From: Planctomycetota bacterium
GTDB lineage: Bacteria; Planctomycetota; UBA1135; GCA-002686595
Length of the DNA stretch: 64,000 nt
Direction: 5' to 3'
Assembly (NCBI GenBank): GCA_020638855.1
Contig: JACKHT010000011.1
Span: forward strand, 1-64,000
Both the position numbers and the translations under genes were made by a program. The notes beneath the pieces are model-generated. The model saw only the letters and a program-made list of their open reading frames with translations. It had not been told where the DNA came from and searched no databases. Below are positions 33,513 to 42,396 of the stretch, in pieces. Every line of letters begins with the position of its first letter. Within the stretch, counting starts at the first letter, position 1.

Positions 33513-35972
33513 TCAGTTCTTGCGCTTGGCAAACGTGTGGGATCGGTAGGAGAGCATGACCACGGTCAACGAACTGATCGGCATCAATGCGGCGGCCAAG
33601 AGTGGATGGATCCAACCCATGACGGCCCCCGTCGCCGTGATCGCATTGTAAGCGATCGAAACTCGAAAGTTGCGACGGACAACAGCCATGGTGCGTTGCG
33701 CTCCGCGCATCAACTCCACCAAGGCGCCGATGCCAGGCTCGGTCAGGAAGGCATCGGCAGCACGCAGGCTCGCTTCCGCCCCCCCTTGGACCGCGACTCC
33801 ACAATCCGCCGCGGAAAGGGCGGCCGCATCGTTGGTTCCGTCGCCCACCATGACCACCGGACCCTGCTCGCGAGCTCGACGAACTTCTCCCAGCTTGTCC
33901 TCCGGCGTTAAGTTTCCGACGGCTTGCTCGCGTGCGAGCCCCAATTCGCGGGCCACGGCTTGCACGACCTCGGGATGATCCCCGGAAACGATCTTGGGGA
34001 CCCAGCCCATGGCTTCGAGTTCCGCAATGGCTGCCACCGCATCGGGGTGGGTGGGGTCACCCACTCCGGCGAGCGCCACGATTCGATCATCGACCGAAAC
34101 CACGACGGGGGTGCAGGCCTTGGCCAAGGTCGCTGCCATGGCCGCGTCCAGCCACCCGGGTCGATCGGTGGTGCCGGCTAGGATCCAGGCTGCGGAACCC
34201 ACCCGCAGGGATCTTCCGTCCACTCGGCCCTGCACGCCATGGCCCAACTCACTTTGGATGGAATCAACGACGGGCGGCTCGGCATCCGCAGCGAGACTTT
34301 GAACGAGGGCTTGGGAAATCGGGTGCGCCACTTGGGCCTCAAGCGCCCGGACAGCGGCCTGCCAAGACCGATCTCCGAACCAATCCACCAGCCGCATGTT
34401 CGAGGTGGTCAGCGTTCCGGTCTTGTCCACCAAGAGTTGACCGGGCCGGGCCAAGCGTTCGAGGGCTTCCCCGTTCTTGATCAGGATGCCGCTGCGTGCA
34501 GCCCGACCGATGGCCGCTTGGAAGGCGAGGGGGGTTGCGAGGCCCAAAGCGCAGGGGCAGGTGACGATCAGCAACGCCACGGTCTGTTCGGCGGCTCGAG
34601 AGGGGTCCACCAACCACCAACCCAGCGCAGTACCCGCTGCCAAAAGGATCACGGCCAGGACAAAGTAATGCGCCAAACGATCCGCCGCCCGCACCATGGG
34701 AGGCCGCTCCTGGGCTCCCTGTTCGACCAACCGCATCAGGCTGCCCACCCGGGTGTCGATGCCCGTCCGGACGATTCGCAGTACCAGGGGTGCCGAGAGA
34801 TTCGTGGTGCCTGCGAACACTTCGTCCCCGAAACCGACCTCGACCGGCCGCGATTCTCCGGTCAGCGTAGCGCAGTTCAACGTGCTGCTGCCCCCGTCGA
34901 CGACCCCGTCGGCGGGCAGGGTTTCGCTGGGCAGGACTTGGACTTTGTCCCCCGTACGCAGGGCCGCCACGGGCACTTCGACGAAGCTCGCACCGTCCCA
35001 GCGGCGGGTGCGGGTTGGAGTGAGCGAAAAGAGCAACTCCACCGCGTCGCTGGCGACCCGCTGTTGGCGGAACTGGATCCAGCGCCCTAGCAAGAGCAGG
35101 AAAATGACCGCGGTCAGCGACTCAAAGTACACCTCACCCTGCCCGGTGAACGCATTGAAGCCTCCCCAAGCCGTGCCCACGAGCAGCGCCAAGGCCACCG
35201 GCACGTCCATGTGCAGGCTGCGTGCTCGCAATGAGGACCATGCGCCGCGCAGGAACACCCGCCCCGGCCACACGACGGCCAAAACGGTCAGGAGGAAGCT
35301 GGTGACCCGGATCAGGCGCGCATAGCGTGGGTCCATTCCAGAAAAGTGCCCCCCATACAGGGCAAACGCCAGCAACATCACGTTGCCTGCTAGAGCCCCG
35401 GCGACGCCGATGCGCGCCAAGTGCTGGCGATCCTGGGATTTTTGGATGCGATCGATTTCTGCTCCCCGGTAGGGGTGCACCGGATAACCAAAGCTGTCCA
35501 GTCGACGAGCGATGGTGGGGAGGTCGATTTGCGTCGGATCCCACGTGATGTGCGCCACGTGGCGCCGGGCGTGCAGCCGAACATGGACCACCCCGGGCAG
35601 GATGTGGGGCAAGCGTTCTACTAGCCAAATGCAGCTGGCGCAGTGGACTCCCTCGAGGTACAGCTCGATCGAAAGCAGTCCTTCGGGCAGGGGCTGGGCG
35701 TAGCACGCCAGGAAATCGCCATCGCCAAACTCTTCATAGGCTCGGCCGGTGGTGCGCGCGGCAACCGGGGTTGAGCCATCCTTGGCGAGCCGATAGAAGG
35801 CCTCGAGCCCGCTGCCATGGATCGCGTGGTAGACCGTGCGGCACCCTGAGCAGCAGAATTGCCGTTCGCCGGATTCGCTCGCTTCGTTGGCAGGAACGGG
35901 CAAGCCGCAGTGATCACAGGCGGAGGCCTCTCGTGCTTTGGATTCGCTGGCTTGTGCCTTGCTCGACTTCAC
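33513..35972 (-). CDS. ccoI: Copper-translocating P1B-type ATPase for cbb3 assembly
   Basis: An 819-residue copper pump that delivers copper for CuB of cbb3 oxidase. An N-terminal Cys-rich part (CDHCGLP and FCCSGC) is the CcoI-specific metal-binding region. A heavy-metal domain follows with GVHCASC. Then come the transmembrane CPC motif (VTCPCALGLATP), the phosphorylation site DKTGTLTT and the hinge MVGDGTNDAAAL. The GTG start at 35972 overlaps the stop of the preceding TauE-like gene (GTGA), which shows coupling. The much longer open frame upstream is not coding. Confidence 0.93.
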   Translation of the reverse strand: MKSSKAQASESKAREASACDHCGLPVPANEASESGERQFCCSGCRTVYHAIHGSGLEAFYRLAKDGSTPVAARTTGRAYEEFGDGDFLACYAQPLPEGLLSIELYLEGVHCASCIWLVERLPHILPGVVHVRLHARRHVAHITWDPTQIDLPTIARRLDSFGYPVHPYRGAEIDRIQKSQDRQHLARIGVAGALAGNVMLLAFALYGGHFSGMDPRYARLIRVTSFLLTVLAVVWPGRVFLRGAWSSLRARSLHMDVPVALALLVGTAWGGFNAFTGQGEVYFESLTAVIFLLLLGRWIQFRQQRVASDAVELLFSLTPTRTRRWDGASFVEVPVAALRTGDKVQVLPSETLPADGVVDGGSSTLNCATLTGESRPVEVGFGDEVFAGTTNLSAPLVLRIVRTGIDTRVGSLMRLVEQGAQERPPMVRAADRLAHYFVLAVILLAAGTALGWWLVDPSRAAEQTVALLIVTCPCALGLATPLAFQAAIGRAARSGILIKNGEALERLARPGQLLVDKTGTLTTSNMRLVDWFGDRSWQAAVRALEAQVAHPISQALVQSLAADAEPPVVDSIQSELGHGVQGRVDGRSLRVGSAAWILAGTTDRPGWLDAAMAATLAKACTPVVVSVDDRIVALAGVGDPTHPDAVAAIAELEAMGWVPKIVSGDHPEVVQAVARELGLAREQAVGNLTPEDKLGEVRRAREQGPVVMVGDGTNDAAALSAADCGVAVQGGAEASLRAADAFLTEPGIGALVELMRGAQRTMAVVRRNFRVSIAYNAITATGAVMGWIHPLLAAALMPISSLTVVMLSYRSHTFAKRKN

Positions 35973-36727
35973 TTGGGTGCGCAGCAACTCGGAACCTCCG
36001 AGGTCGCGCGTTGGAGCGCCGAGGCCGGATTGGCTTCGGTCGCCGCGCGCGCCAGATTCGGGGCCGTGACGCTGGTGCGATTCTGCAGGACCCAGAGCCC
36101 CGCTGCCACCAGAACCAGCGCGGTGACCGTCGGCAGATGCCGCTCTAGGGGGCGCAGCAGGTGGCGGGCTCCGAGGCCAAAGGCCGCCAGCAAAGGCACC
36201 GTCCCCAGCCAGAACGCGCCCATGACTCCCATCCCCAGCCAAGCCTGCCCTGTACCGGCGGCCACAGCGGCAAAGGCATACAACCAGCCGCAGGGCAGAA
36301 AACTCGAGAGCAATCCAAGCCCCAGGGCCCGCCGCACGGGTGGGAATCCCGCAGCCCGTCGTTGGAGCGTCAAATAGGCCCGGCCTAAGAACCCGGGAGG
36401 CCCACCCGACCGACGACGTACCCAGCCGCGCGCTTTGGCCAATTGGTGCAATCCAAACGCGATCAAGAACACCGCCGAAGCGGTCAAAGCAAAACGTTGG
36501 AACCCAAGCAGGGTCCCCCCCAAGTTCAGCGTCCCGCCCAAGGCTCCCGCCAAGGCCCCCAACAGCAGGTACGAAGCCAACCGGCCCCCGTGGTACGCCA
36601 TTCCCTGGCGCGGGTTCGCTCCCTCCGGATCGCGCATGGCCAAAACGACCAGCGGGCCGCACATGCCCACGCAGTGGGGCGAGCCCACCAAGCTAGCGAT
36701 CAAAACCGAAGTGAAGAGGGGACCCAT
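35969..36727 (-). CDS. TauE/SafE-type (urease accessory UreH-like) membrane protein
   Basis: A 252-residue membrane protein with six or so helices and the N-terminal motif GSPHCVGMCGPLV, which has a paired Cys/His arrangement seen in metal-handling DsbD-like relatives. It ends CCAPK, another possible metal site. It is commonly found inside cco operons and is annotated as sulfite exporter family, but the context favours copper delivery or redox handling for the oxidase. It lies between ccoH and ccoI. Confidence 0.8.
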   Translation of the reverse strand: MGPLFTSVLIASLVGSPHCVGMCGPLVVLAMRDPEGANPRQGMAYHGGRLASYLLLGALAGALGGTLNLGGTLLGFQRFALTASAVFLIAFGLHQLAKARGWVRRRSGGPPGFLGRAYLTLQRRAAGFPPVRRALGLGLLSSFLPCGWLYAFAAVAAGTGQAWLGMGVMGAFWLGTVPLLAAFGLGARHLLRPLERHLPTVTALVLVAAGLWVLQNRTSVTAPNLARAATEANPASALQRATSEVPSCCAPK

Positions 36728-36733
36728 ACAACC

Positions 36734-37258
36734 TCACTGGGTTGGGCCCGCGGTCGGGGGCTGGAAGTACTCTTGCCAAGTCTGGGTGAAAGCCTGGCCG
36801 GCGTGGGTCAGCTCGATGCGGATCTCCCAATAGCCTTCCTTGGGTGAAGGGATGTCCCAGTCGTAGGTGCCCATCGTGCTCATCGGCGCTTTGCCCCGGT
36901 AGACCACGTCCGGGTGGGCACGGTGGAACATATAGTAGGACACGTCGGCATCGAGCAGCGGCTTGTCCTCCGCGTCTTGGAGTTGGAGCCTGACCCGAGC
37001 CGGTTCCTGGGACGTATCCCAGCCCTGAATCGAGGCCTTCCAACCCAGCTGGCGGTTGATCGTGTTCTGCAACTGGATGGCGTTCCAGTTTTCCGAGCGT
37101 TGCTCCCAATTCTCCTCGAGGGTTTCCGAGGGGGAACCAGCGAACTTGAAGAGCACGTACAAGTTGACCCCAACCGAGAGCGACAAAAGCCCCACGATCA
37201 TGCCGATCCAACGGGTGCGGGGAGAGATGTTCATGTTGCAGGGGGCCCCAAGGGGCAT
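36734..37258 (-). CDS. ccoH: FixH/CcoH family protein
   Basis: A 174-residue single-helix membrane protein of the FixH family, needed for stable cbb3 oxidase assembly. One membrane helix (about 18-36) is followed by a periplasmic beta domain ending in YWEIRIELTHAGQAF. The ATG at 37258 shares its bases with the ccoG stop (TGATG); an internal ATG at 37234 is also possible. The spacing to ccoG and the TauE-like gene shows one operon. Confidence 0.87.
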   Translation of the reverse strand: MPLGAPCNMNISPRTRWIGMIVGLLSLSVGVNLYVLFKFAGSPSETLEENWEQRSENWNAIQLQNTINRQLGWKASIQGWDTSQEPARVRLQLQDAEDKPLLDADVSYYMFHRAHPDVVYRGKAPMSTMGTYDWDIPSPKEGYWEIRIELTHAGQAFTQTWQEYFQPPTAGPTQ

Positions 37259-38667
37259 CAGTCGAATAGGGGGCCGAGGAACTGGCGTTCGGCGGTGTCG
37301 AGCACGCGTTCGCCTTCGATCAATTCCATTTCAACGGACTTGCGTCCGTCGTGGAACCCTGCGGCCGGCAAGACCACTTGGATGTTCGCGTCGATGCCGG
37401 TTTGGCCTGGGACCTCAAGCGGGAATTGGGGCTTGATCAGCGTCCCTTCGCCCTTGAGCCGGATGTCGTAGGTCGCGGGATGGTCGGTGCGGTTGGTGAT
37501 GTGCAGGCTGACCACGTTCGAGATTTCGCCCGATTCGAGGGTGCGGTAGGGGTTTTGGCCCCGCGAGCGAAGGAATTCCAGTTGGGCCTCGCCGCGCGAC
37601 GCCACCGAAAACACCAGGGCGGTGAGCACGCCGGCTAGGAGCAAGGGGTAGAGCACTACGCGCGGACGCAAGCGGTGCTTGGGCTCACCCGCAAAATCGC
37701 TCTGCGAGCCGTAGCGGATCAGGCCCCGCGGCTTGCCTACCTTGTCCATCACCTCGTCGCAGGCGTCGATGCACTGGGTGCAGGCGATGCATTCCAACTG
37801 CAAACCATTGCGGATGTCGATGCCGGTGGGGCAGGTCGTGACGCAATTGTGGCAATCGACGCAGTCGCCCGCTTCGATCCCTTGGGCGGCCAGGCGACGG
37901 GCGTTGCCCCGGGGCTCACCCCGCTTGGCGTCGTAGCCCACGATCAGCGACGAGCGGTCGAGCAGCACCGACTGGAAGCGCGCGTAAGGGCAGGCCAGGG
38001 TGCACATCTGCTCGCGCCAAAACGCGAAGTCCCACATCATCAGGCCTGTGGTGACGAACACCACCAGGAAGGGTGTGGGGTGTTCGAGCGGCGATTGGCG
38101 AGTCCACTCGATGATTTTGTCGGTCCCTACGAACCAAGAAAGGAAGGTGTTCGCCAAGTGTAGCGAAAGCACCAAAAAGATCGCGTACTTGGCTACCAAC
38201 CGCCACTTGGGCATCTTGTGACGCTCGGGGCTTTGGTAGTGCTTGCCCTCCATGAGCCGCTCGATCGGCCGATAGAGGAACTCCATGTAGACCGTCTGAG
38301 GGCAGGCCCAGCCGCACCACACCCGTCCCGCCAGGGCGCTCAAAAGGAAGATGGCGAGGCAAATCGAGACCACCAAGAGGGCCAAGGGCAGGGTTTCATC
38401 CGCATGGAAAGTGGTTCCAAAGAAAATGAACCGGCGGCTGGTCACGTCGAACAGAAAGAGCGGCTTGCCCGCCACGCGGATCCAAGGCGTCAGCGTGAAC
38501 AAGGCCATCAGCGCCCAAGCCACCACCAAGCGCTTGTTCCAAAGCTTGCCCGGAGACAGCTTGGGACGCAGCCAGCGGCGGCTGCCGTCGGCTCGCATGG
38601 TGGAGAGAACCTCCCCCTCCGGGGGGCCGGGGGGGAGGTTCGTTGCGTTGCTGGACTCGTTGGCCAT
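37258..38667 (-). CDS. ccoG: cbb3 oxidase accessory iron-sulfur protein CcoG
   Basis: A 469-residue membrane protein that reduces copper during oxidase assembly. Four or five helices come first, with CGWACPQTV and CTLACPYARFQ. A polyferredoxin part follows, with CVDCHNCVTTCPTGIDIR and CIACTQCIDACDEVMD, enough Cys for two 4Fe-4S clusters. The C-terminal immunoglobulin-like FixG domain follows a last helix near residue 350. Start ATG at 38667; the preceding ccoP gene ends about 20 bases upstream. Confidence 0.93.
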   Translation of the reverse strand: MANESSNATNLPPGPPEGEVLSTMRADGSRRWLRPKLSPGKLWNKRLVVAWALMALFTLTPWIRVAGKPLFLFDVTSRRFIFFGTTFHADETLPLALLVVSICLAIFLLSALAGRVWCGWACPQTVYMEFLYRPIERLMEGKHYQSPERHKMPKWRLVAKYAIFLVLSLHLANTFLSWFVGTDKIIEWTRQSPLEHPTPFLVVFVTTGLMMWDFAFWREQMCTLACPYARFQSVLLDRSSLIVGYDAKRGEPRGNARRLAAQGIEAGDCVDCHNCVTTCPTGIDIRNGLQLECIACTQCIDACDEVMDKVGKPRGLIRYGSQSDFAGEPKHRLRPRVVLYPLLLAGVLTALVFSVASRGEAQLEFLRSRGQNPYRTLESGEISNVVSLHITNRTDHPATYDIRLKGEGTLIKPQFPLEVPGQTGIDANIQVVLPAAGFHDGRKSVEMELIEGERVLDTAERQFLGPLFD

Positions 38668-38688
38668 GGCGGTTTGCTCGCGGGTTGC

Positions 38689-39273
38689 CTACTCGGAACC
38701 CTTGCTTTGGGCCTCTTCAGGCCAGGCGGGTACTTCCTCGCCTTCGGGTTCTTTGCCGGCTTTCGGGTTGAGAGACAAGCTTGCCACGTAGGCCGACATC
38801 AGGACCAACTCGTCTTTGTTCAAGTTGGAGACTTGCGCGACCATGGCGGTTCCGGGGACCCCGTTGGTGAGTACCCGGTGGATGTCCGTCAAGGATTTGA
38901 CGTTCTTCCAGTACTTGTCGGTCAGGTTAGGGCCCAACGCCGGCATCCCGGTTCCATCCGGCCGGTGACAAGCTGCACAAAGCGTCTGGAATTTACCCTT
39001 CACTAACTCAAGCTTTTCCGGATCGTTCCGCAGAGCCAGGATGGTGGCCCCGTCGGCCGTCAGGTTGAGCGACACCACGTTGGCCTTCATGTCCAGCTCA
39101 AAGCGGTCCAGGATGCTGTGCCCGTCCATCACGTGGTAGTAGATCGTGTAGGGAACGCAGAGCACGATCGAGGCCCAGAAGAGCAGTTTCCACCAGCCGG
39201 GCAGCGGGTTGTCGTATTCCTGGATGCCGTCGTAGTTGTGGTCCAGGAGGGGATCGTCAACGTCTTTACTCAT
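38689..39273 (-). CDS. ccoP: cbb3 oxidase subunit III, single-heme CcoP
   Basis: A 194-residue membrane-anchored cytochrome c. One helix at about residues 27-46 follows the family start DNPLPGWWK. Only one heme c site is present, CAACH at 99-103, with a probable Met ligand at M144 (GTAMVA). Canonical CcoP has two heme domains, so this is the short form. It passes electrons to the CcoO part of the fused subunit. Start ATG at 39273 overlaps the end of ccoQ by 8 bases. Confidence 0.9.
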   Translation of the reverse strand: MSKDVDDPLLDHNYDGIQEYDNPLPGWWKLLFWASIVLCVPYTIYYHVMDGHSILDRFELDMKANVVSLNLTADGATILALRNDPEKLELVKGKFQTLCAACHRPDGTGMPALGPNLTDKYWKNVKSLTDIHRVLTNGVPGTAMVAQVSNLNKDELVLMSAYVASLSLNPKAGKEPEGEEVPAWPEEAQSKGSE

Positions 39274-39484
39274 GGCGTGCCTCCTTGCGGGGCTCAATGA
39301 CTTGGTCGTCGTGCAAAACGATGGAGGCGTCCTTCTCATAGCACTGCTCCGTGCGGCTTAGAACCCGCACCAGAACGACTAGGAAAAAGCCGAGGAAGAA
39401 GAAGAGGGTGCCGGCCTTGGTCCACATCAGCGTGGTTTCGCTGATGCCGAGCAGGCCCAACAGAGGACTACAGAGATTGGCCAT
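39266..39484 (-). CDS. ccoQ: cbb3 oxidase small subunit CcoQ
   Basis: A 72-residue membrane protein with one helix (about 24-42), as in CcoQ/FixQ, which stabilises the complex. It sits between ccoNO and ccoP and overlaps both. The sequence itself is poorly conserved; the call rests on size, helix and position. Confidence 0.8.
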   Translation of the reverse strand: MANLCSPLLGLLGISETTLMWTKAGTLFFFLGFFLVVLVRVLSRTEQCYEKDASIVLHDDQVIEPRKEARHE

Positions 39485-41732
39485 GGCCCACCTCCTGCGC
39501 TCCCGAGCCGTTCTGGGCGGACTTGTCCTCGACGTCTTTGCTGATGTCGGTGCCCAAGCGCAACAGGTACGCGGTGAGCGCGATCACTTTCTTGTTTTGC
39601 ATGCCCTTGCCGGCGAATTCGGGGGCTTCGCTGACCAGCTTGGCGTTGACCGCATCGGCTTGGGCCCGGGCTACGGAGACCGCGTCTTGTTTCACCGCGT
39701 CCTCATAGGGGGTTCCCAGCTTCACCAAGGCGTTGATCTTGCCCTGGATGGCTTCGAAGTCGAGGTCATCTTTCAGCAGCCAAGGATAGGAAGGCATGAT
39801 CGAACCGGGGCTCAAATCGCTCGGCCGGTTGAAGTGGCGCACGTGCCAGGAGGTGGTCAGCTTGTTGCCAACCCGCGCCAGGTCCGGGCCAATCCGCCGC
39901 GATCCCCACTGGAACGGGCGGTCGTAGATGAATTCCCCGGCTTTGGAGTACTCACCATAACGCAACACCTCATGCCGCATTGGCCGGATCTGTTGCGAGT
40001 GGCAGTTGTAGCAGCCCTCCGACACGTAGATGTCCCGCCCAGCAACCTCCAAGGGGGTGTAGGGTTTGACCGAAGCGATCGGCTCGACCACCGACTTGAT
40101 GGCGAAGGTCGGGATGATCTCGAACATCGAAGCGGAAACCACGGCCAGGGTGGTCATCACCGTGAAGGTGATCGGCTTGCGCTCCCAAGTCCGGTGCCAG
40201 GCCATGGCCGCAAAGCGGCCGATGGGGCCGTGGTTGCCCGAAAGTTTGGGGCTGGGACCGGTGTACACCTTTTCCAAGGCTGCCGCCTGGATGACCGGTT
40301 CCTCGTAGCGGGACGGTCGCATGCGCCAGGTCTGGAACATGTTGATGGCGGCCATGGCGGCCCCCGCCAAGTACAGAGTGCCGCCGATCACCCGCGCCCA
40401 ATACAGGGGGCGCAGCTTGGTGACCGTGTCGAGGAAGTCGCTGTACATCAGCGTCCCGTTCTCGTTCAGCGCGCGCCACATCAGGCCTTGGGTGATGCCT
40501 GCGGTCCAGATCGGCACGATGTACAGCAAAATGCCTACCGTCCCGATCCAGAAGTGGGTCACACACAACCGGTGGCTCCAGAGCTTGCCGGTCTGGAAGA
40601 GCCGCGGCATGAGCCAGTAGAGCATCCCGAAGGTCATGAACCCGTTCCAACCCAGGGCACCGGCGTGCACGTGGGCGATGGTCCAGTCGGTGTAGTGCGA
40701 AAGCGCGTTGACGCTCTTGATCGAGAGCATCGGGCCCTCGAAGGTGCTCATGCCGTAGAAGGTCACACCGACCACGTAGAACTTGAGCACCGGGTCTTCC
40801 GCGACCTTGTTCCAAGCCCCGCGCAGGGTCAAGAGGCCGTTGAGCATGCCACCCCAGGAGGGCATCCAAAGCATCAACGAGAAGAGCATGCCCAGGGTCG
40901 ACAGCCACTCGGGGATCGACGTGTAGTGCAGGTGGTGGGGGCCAGCCCAGATGTAGATGAAGACCAGCGACCAGAAGTGCAGGATCGACAAGCGGTAGCT
41001 GTACACGGGCCGCTCTGCGGCTTTGGGCAGGAAGTAGTACATCAAGCCCAGGAAGGGGGTGGTCAGGAAGAAGGCCACCGCGTTGTGGCCGTACCACCAC
41101 TGCATGAAGGCATCCTGGACCCCGGCGTAGGCCGAGTAGCTCTTGAAGAGCGTCACCGGCAAAGCCGCGTTGTTGCCCAGGTAGAGCACCGCGACGGCAA
41201 TGATGGTCGCAATGTAGAACCAGATGCCCACGTACAGGTGCCGTTCGCGTCGTTTGGCGATAGTCCCAAAGAAGTTGACGGCGAACACCACCCAGATCAG
41301 CACTACGGCCAAGTCGATCGGCCACTCCAGCTCGGCATATTCTTTGGATTGGGTGATCCCGAGCGGGAGCGTGATGGCCGCCGCCACGATGATCAGCTGC
41401 CAACCCCAGAAATGCAGGTTGCTCAGCGCGTCGCTGAACATGCGTGCCTTGAGCAGGCGCTGCGAGGAGTAGTACACCGCCGCAAAGATCGCATTGCCCG
41501 CGAAGGCAAAGATCACTGCGTTGGTGTGCAAGGGGCGCAAGCGTCCAAACGAAAACCAGGGAAGTCCCATGTTCGCTTGGGGCCACGCCAACTGCAGGGC
41601 GATGAGCAAGCCCACCAACATTCCGACCAGGCCCCAGACCATGGTGGCTAGGGAGAACTTGCGCACGATGCCGTCGTCATAGCAGAATGACTCCATTCTC
41701 GACGGCGCGGTGGTGACCGCTGAATTCGACAT
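39468..41732 (-). CDS. ccoNO: Fused cbb3 oxidase subunits I and II (CcoN-CcoO)
   Basis: A 754-residue fusion. Residues 1-470 are the 12-helix catalytic subunit: low-spin heme ligand H69, CuB ligands H216, H266 and H267, and the heme pair H354 and H356 in HVHAG. Residues about 515-754 are the monoheme CcoO domain, with the heme site CYNCH at 574-578 and Met-containing motifs (MPSYPWL). It reduces oxygen to water and pumps protons, with high oxygen affinity. The fusion is known in Bacteroidetes and Planctomycetota. A GAGGAA sits 12 bases before the start. Confidence 0.95.
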   Translation of the reverse strand: MSNSAVTTAPSRMESFCYDDGIVRKFSLATMVWGLVGMLVGLLIALQLAWPQANMGLPWFSFGRLRPLHTNAVIFAFAGNAIFAAVYYSSQRLLKARMFSDALSNLHFWGWQLIIVAAAITLPLGITQSKEYAELEWPIDLAVVLIWVVFAVNFFGTIAKRRERHLYVGIWFYIATIIAVAVLYLGNNAALPVTLFKSYSAYAGVQDAFMQWWYGHNAVAFFLTTPFLGLMYYFLPKAAERPVYSYRLSILHFWSLVFIYIWAGPHHLHYTSIPEWLSTLGMLFSLMLWMPSWGGMLNGLLTLRGAWNKVAEDPVLKFYVVGVTFYGMSTFEGPMLSIKSVNALSHYTDWTIAHVHAGALGWNGFMTFGMLYWLMPRLFQTGKLWSHRLCVTHFWIGTVGILLYIVPIWTAGITQGLMWRALNENGTLMYSDFLDTVTKLRPLYWARVIGGTLYLAGAAMAAINMFQTWRMRPSRYEEPVIQAAALEKVYTGPSPKLSGNHGPIGRFAAMAWHRTWERKPITFTVMTTLAVVSASMFEIIPTFAIKSVVEPIASVKPYTPLEVAGRDIYVSEGCYNCHSQQIRPMRHEVLRYGEYSKAGEFIYDRPFQWGSRRIGPDLARVGNKLTTSWHVRHFNRPSDLSPGSIMPSYPWLLKDDLDFEAIQGKINALVKLGTPYEDAVKQDAVSVARAQADAVNAKLVSEAPEFAGKGMQNKKVIALTAYLLRLGTDISKDVEDKSAQNGSGAQEVGHGQSL

Positions 41733-42146
41733 TTGAGGTTCCTCGTAGTCCCCGCAAGATTGCGGAGATCAGCCGTTGTGGATACCGATTACGGCCAAAA
41801 CCATCGCACCAAAGCGCGTGTCACGCAAAGCAATTCAGCGAGAATTCCATTTGTGTCGCGCAATCCACCCGTCGCAATTGGGACCCGTTCGCAATAGGCA
41901 AACTCTGCGCCCAAGCGTGCAACCATCGCACTCAAGAACGAGCGTTCGAGCGGACATGGAATCGAGACGTTGAATCGAATTGCAGCGAGGCATCGAATGG
42001 AATCTTGTGACTTGTGTCGAGTGACAATTCGCCCTTCAGGCATGCGAATTGGATGGATTGACTGGGCCCGGAAACGGTGGGTGGCGGTGGGTGACGGTGG
42101 GTTGGATTCGGTGTACAGGGGAGTCCGTGTCCCAACCCTGGGGTGG

Positions 42147-42196
42147 GGGAGCCAACCTTCGGAATGGGGACCAAGACTCCCCATCCTGGGGCTCCC
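42147..42196 (+). other. Nested hairpin element in the hpt leader region
   Basis: Outer stem GGGAGCC (42147-42153) with GGCTCCC (42190-42196); inner stem ATGGGGA (42164-42170) with TCCCCAT (42178-42184) around a 7-base loop. It looks like a folded RNA element or attenuator, about 200 bp before hpt. A second weaker hairpin, CCCACC/GGTGGG, follows at 42213-42241. No riboswitch class was recognised. Confidence 0.5.
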
Positions 42197-42384
42197 GGTG
42201 CCGGGCTAGGTTCCCACCAAACCGCCGAAATCCCCGGTGGGGGCACGTTAGGCGGGCAGCCCGGCGTCCGAATTGGCCGCGAGCTCGCCTTCCGGGGGCC
42301 AGCCTTTCCGGCCCACTTCGCTTGGGTTAGGATGGTCCGCCCCCTTCCCGGCGCCCAAGCGGCGCCGCCCCCTGCATTACCCAT

Positions 42385-42391
42385 CAAGGAG
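42385..42391 (+). promoter_or_regulatory. Strong Shine-Dalgarno before hpt
   Basis: AAGGAGG five bases before the ATG at 42397. It fixes the hpt start and stands out because most genes in this window lack such a site. Confidence 0.85.
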
Positions 42392-42396
42392 GCCCC

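Larger units (their letters stand above)
41733..42396. promoter_or_regulatory. Divergent control region between cco operon and hpt
   Basis: A 664-bp non-coding stretch, lower in GC near the cco side. Near ccoNO it holds the dyad CCGCAA-GA-TTGCGG (41752-41765) and GCGTG-T-CACGC (41816-41826). In the middle are three 10-bp repeats of CGGTGGGTGN (42075-42104). Nearer hpt it holds nested hairpins (42147-42196). No good FNR/ANR box (TTGAT-N4-ATCAA) was found. Both promoters must lie here. Confidence 0.6.

Noticed and set aside
34000..36662. Longer ccoI reading frame (1049 codons)
   Set aside because: The extra N-terminal part overlaps the TauE-like gene and reads as non-coding; GTG at 35972 overlapping the previous stop fits the family.
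39351..41651. Long plus-strand open frame (766 codons) across ccoNO
   Set aside because: It lies opposite the fused oxidase gene and is His/Gln/Arg-rich without a recognisable fold; it follows from codon bias of ccoNO.
41776..41784. Possible DnaA box (TTGTGGATA)
   Set aside because: One imperfect site without neighbours, AT-rich unwinding region or dnaA/dnaN; not an origin.
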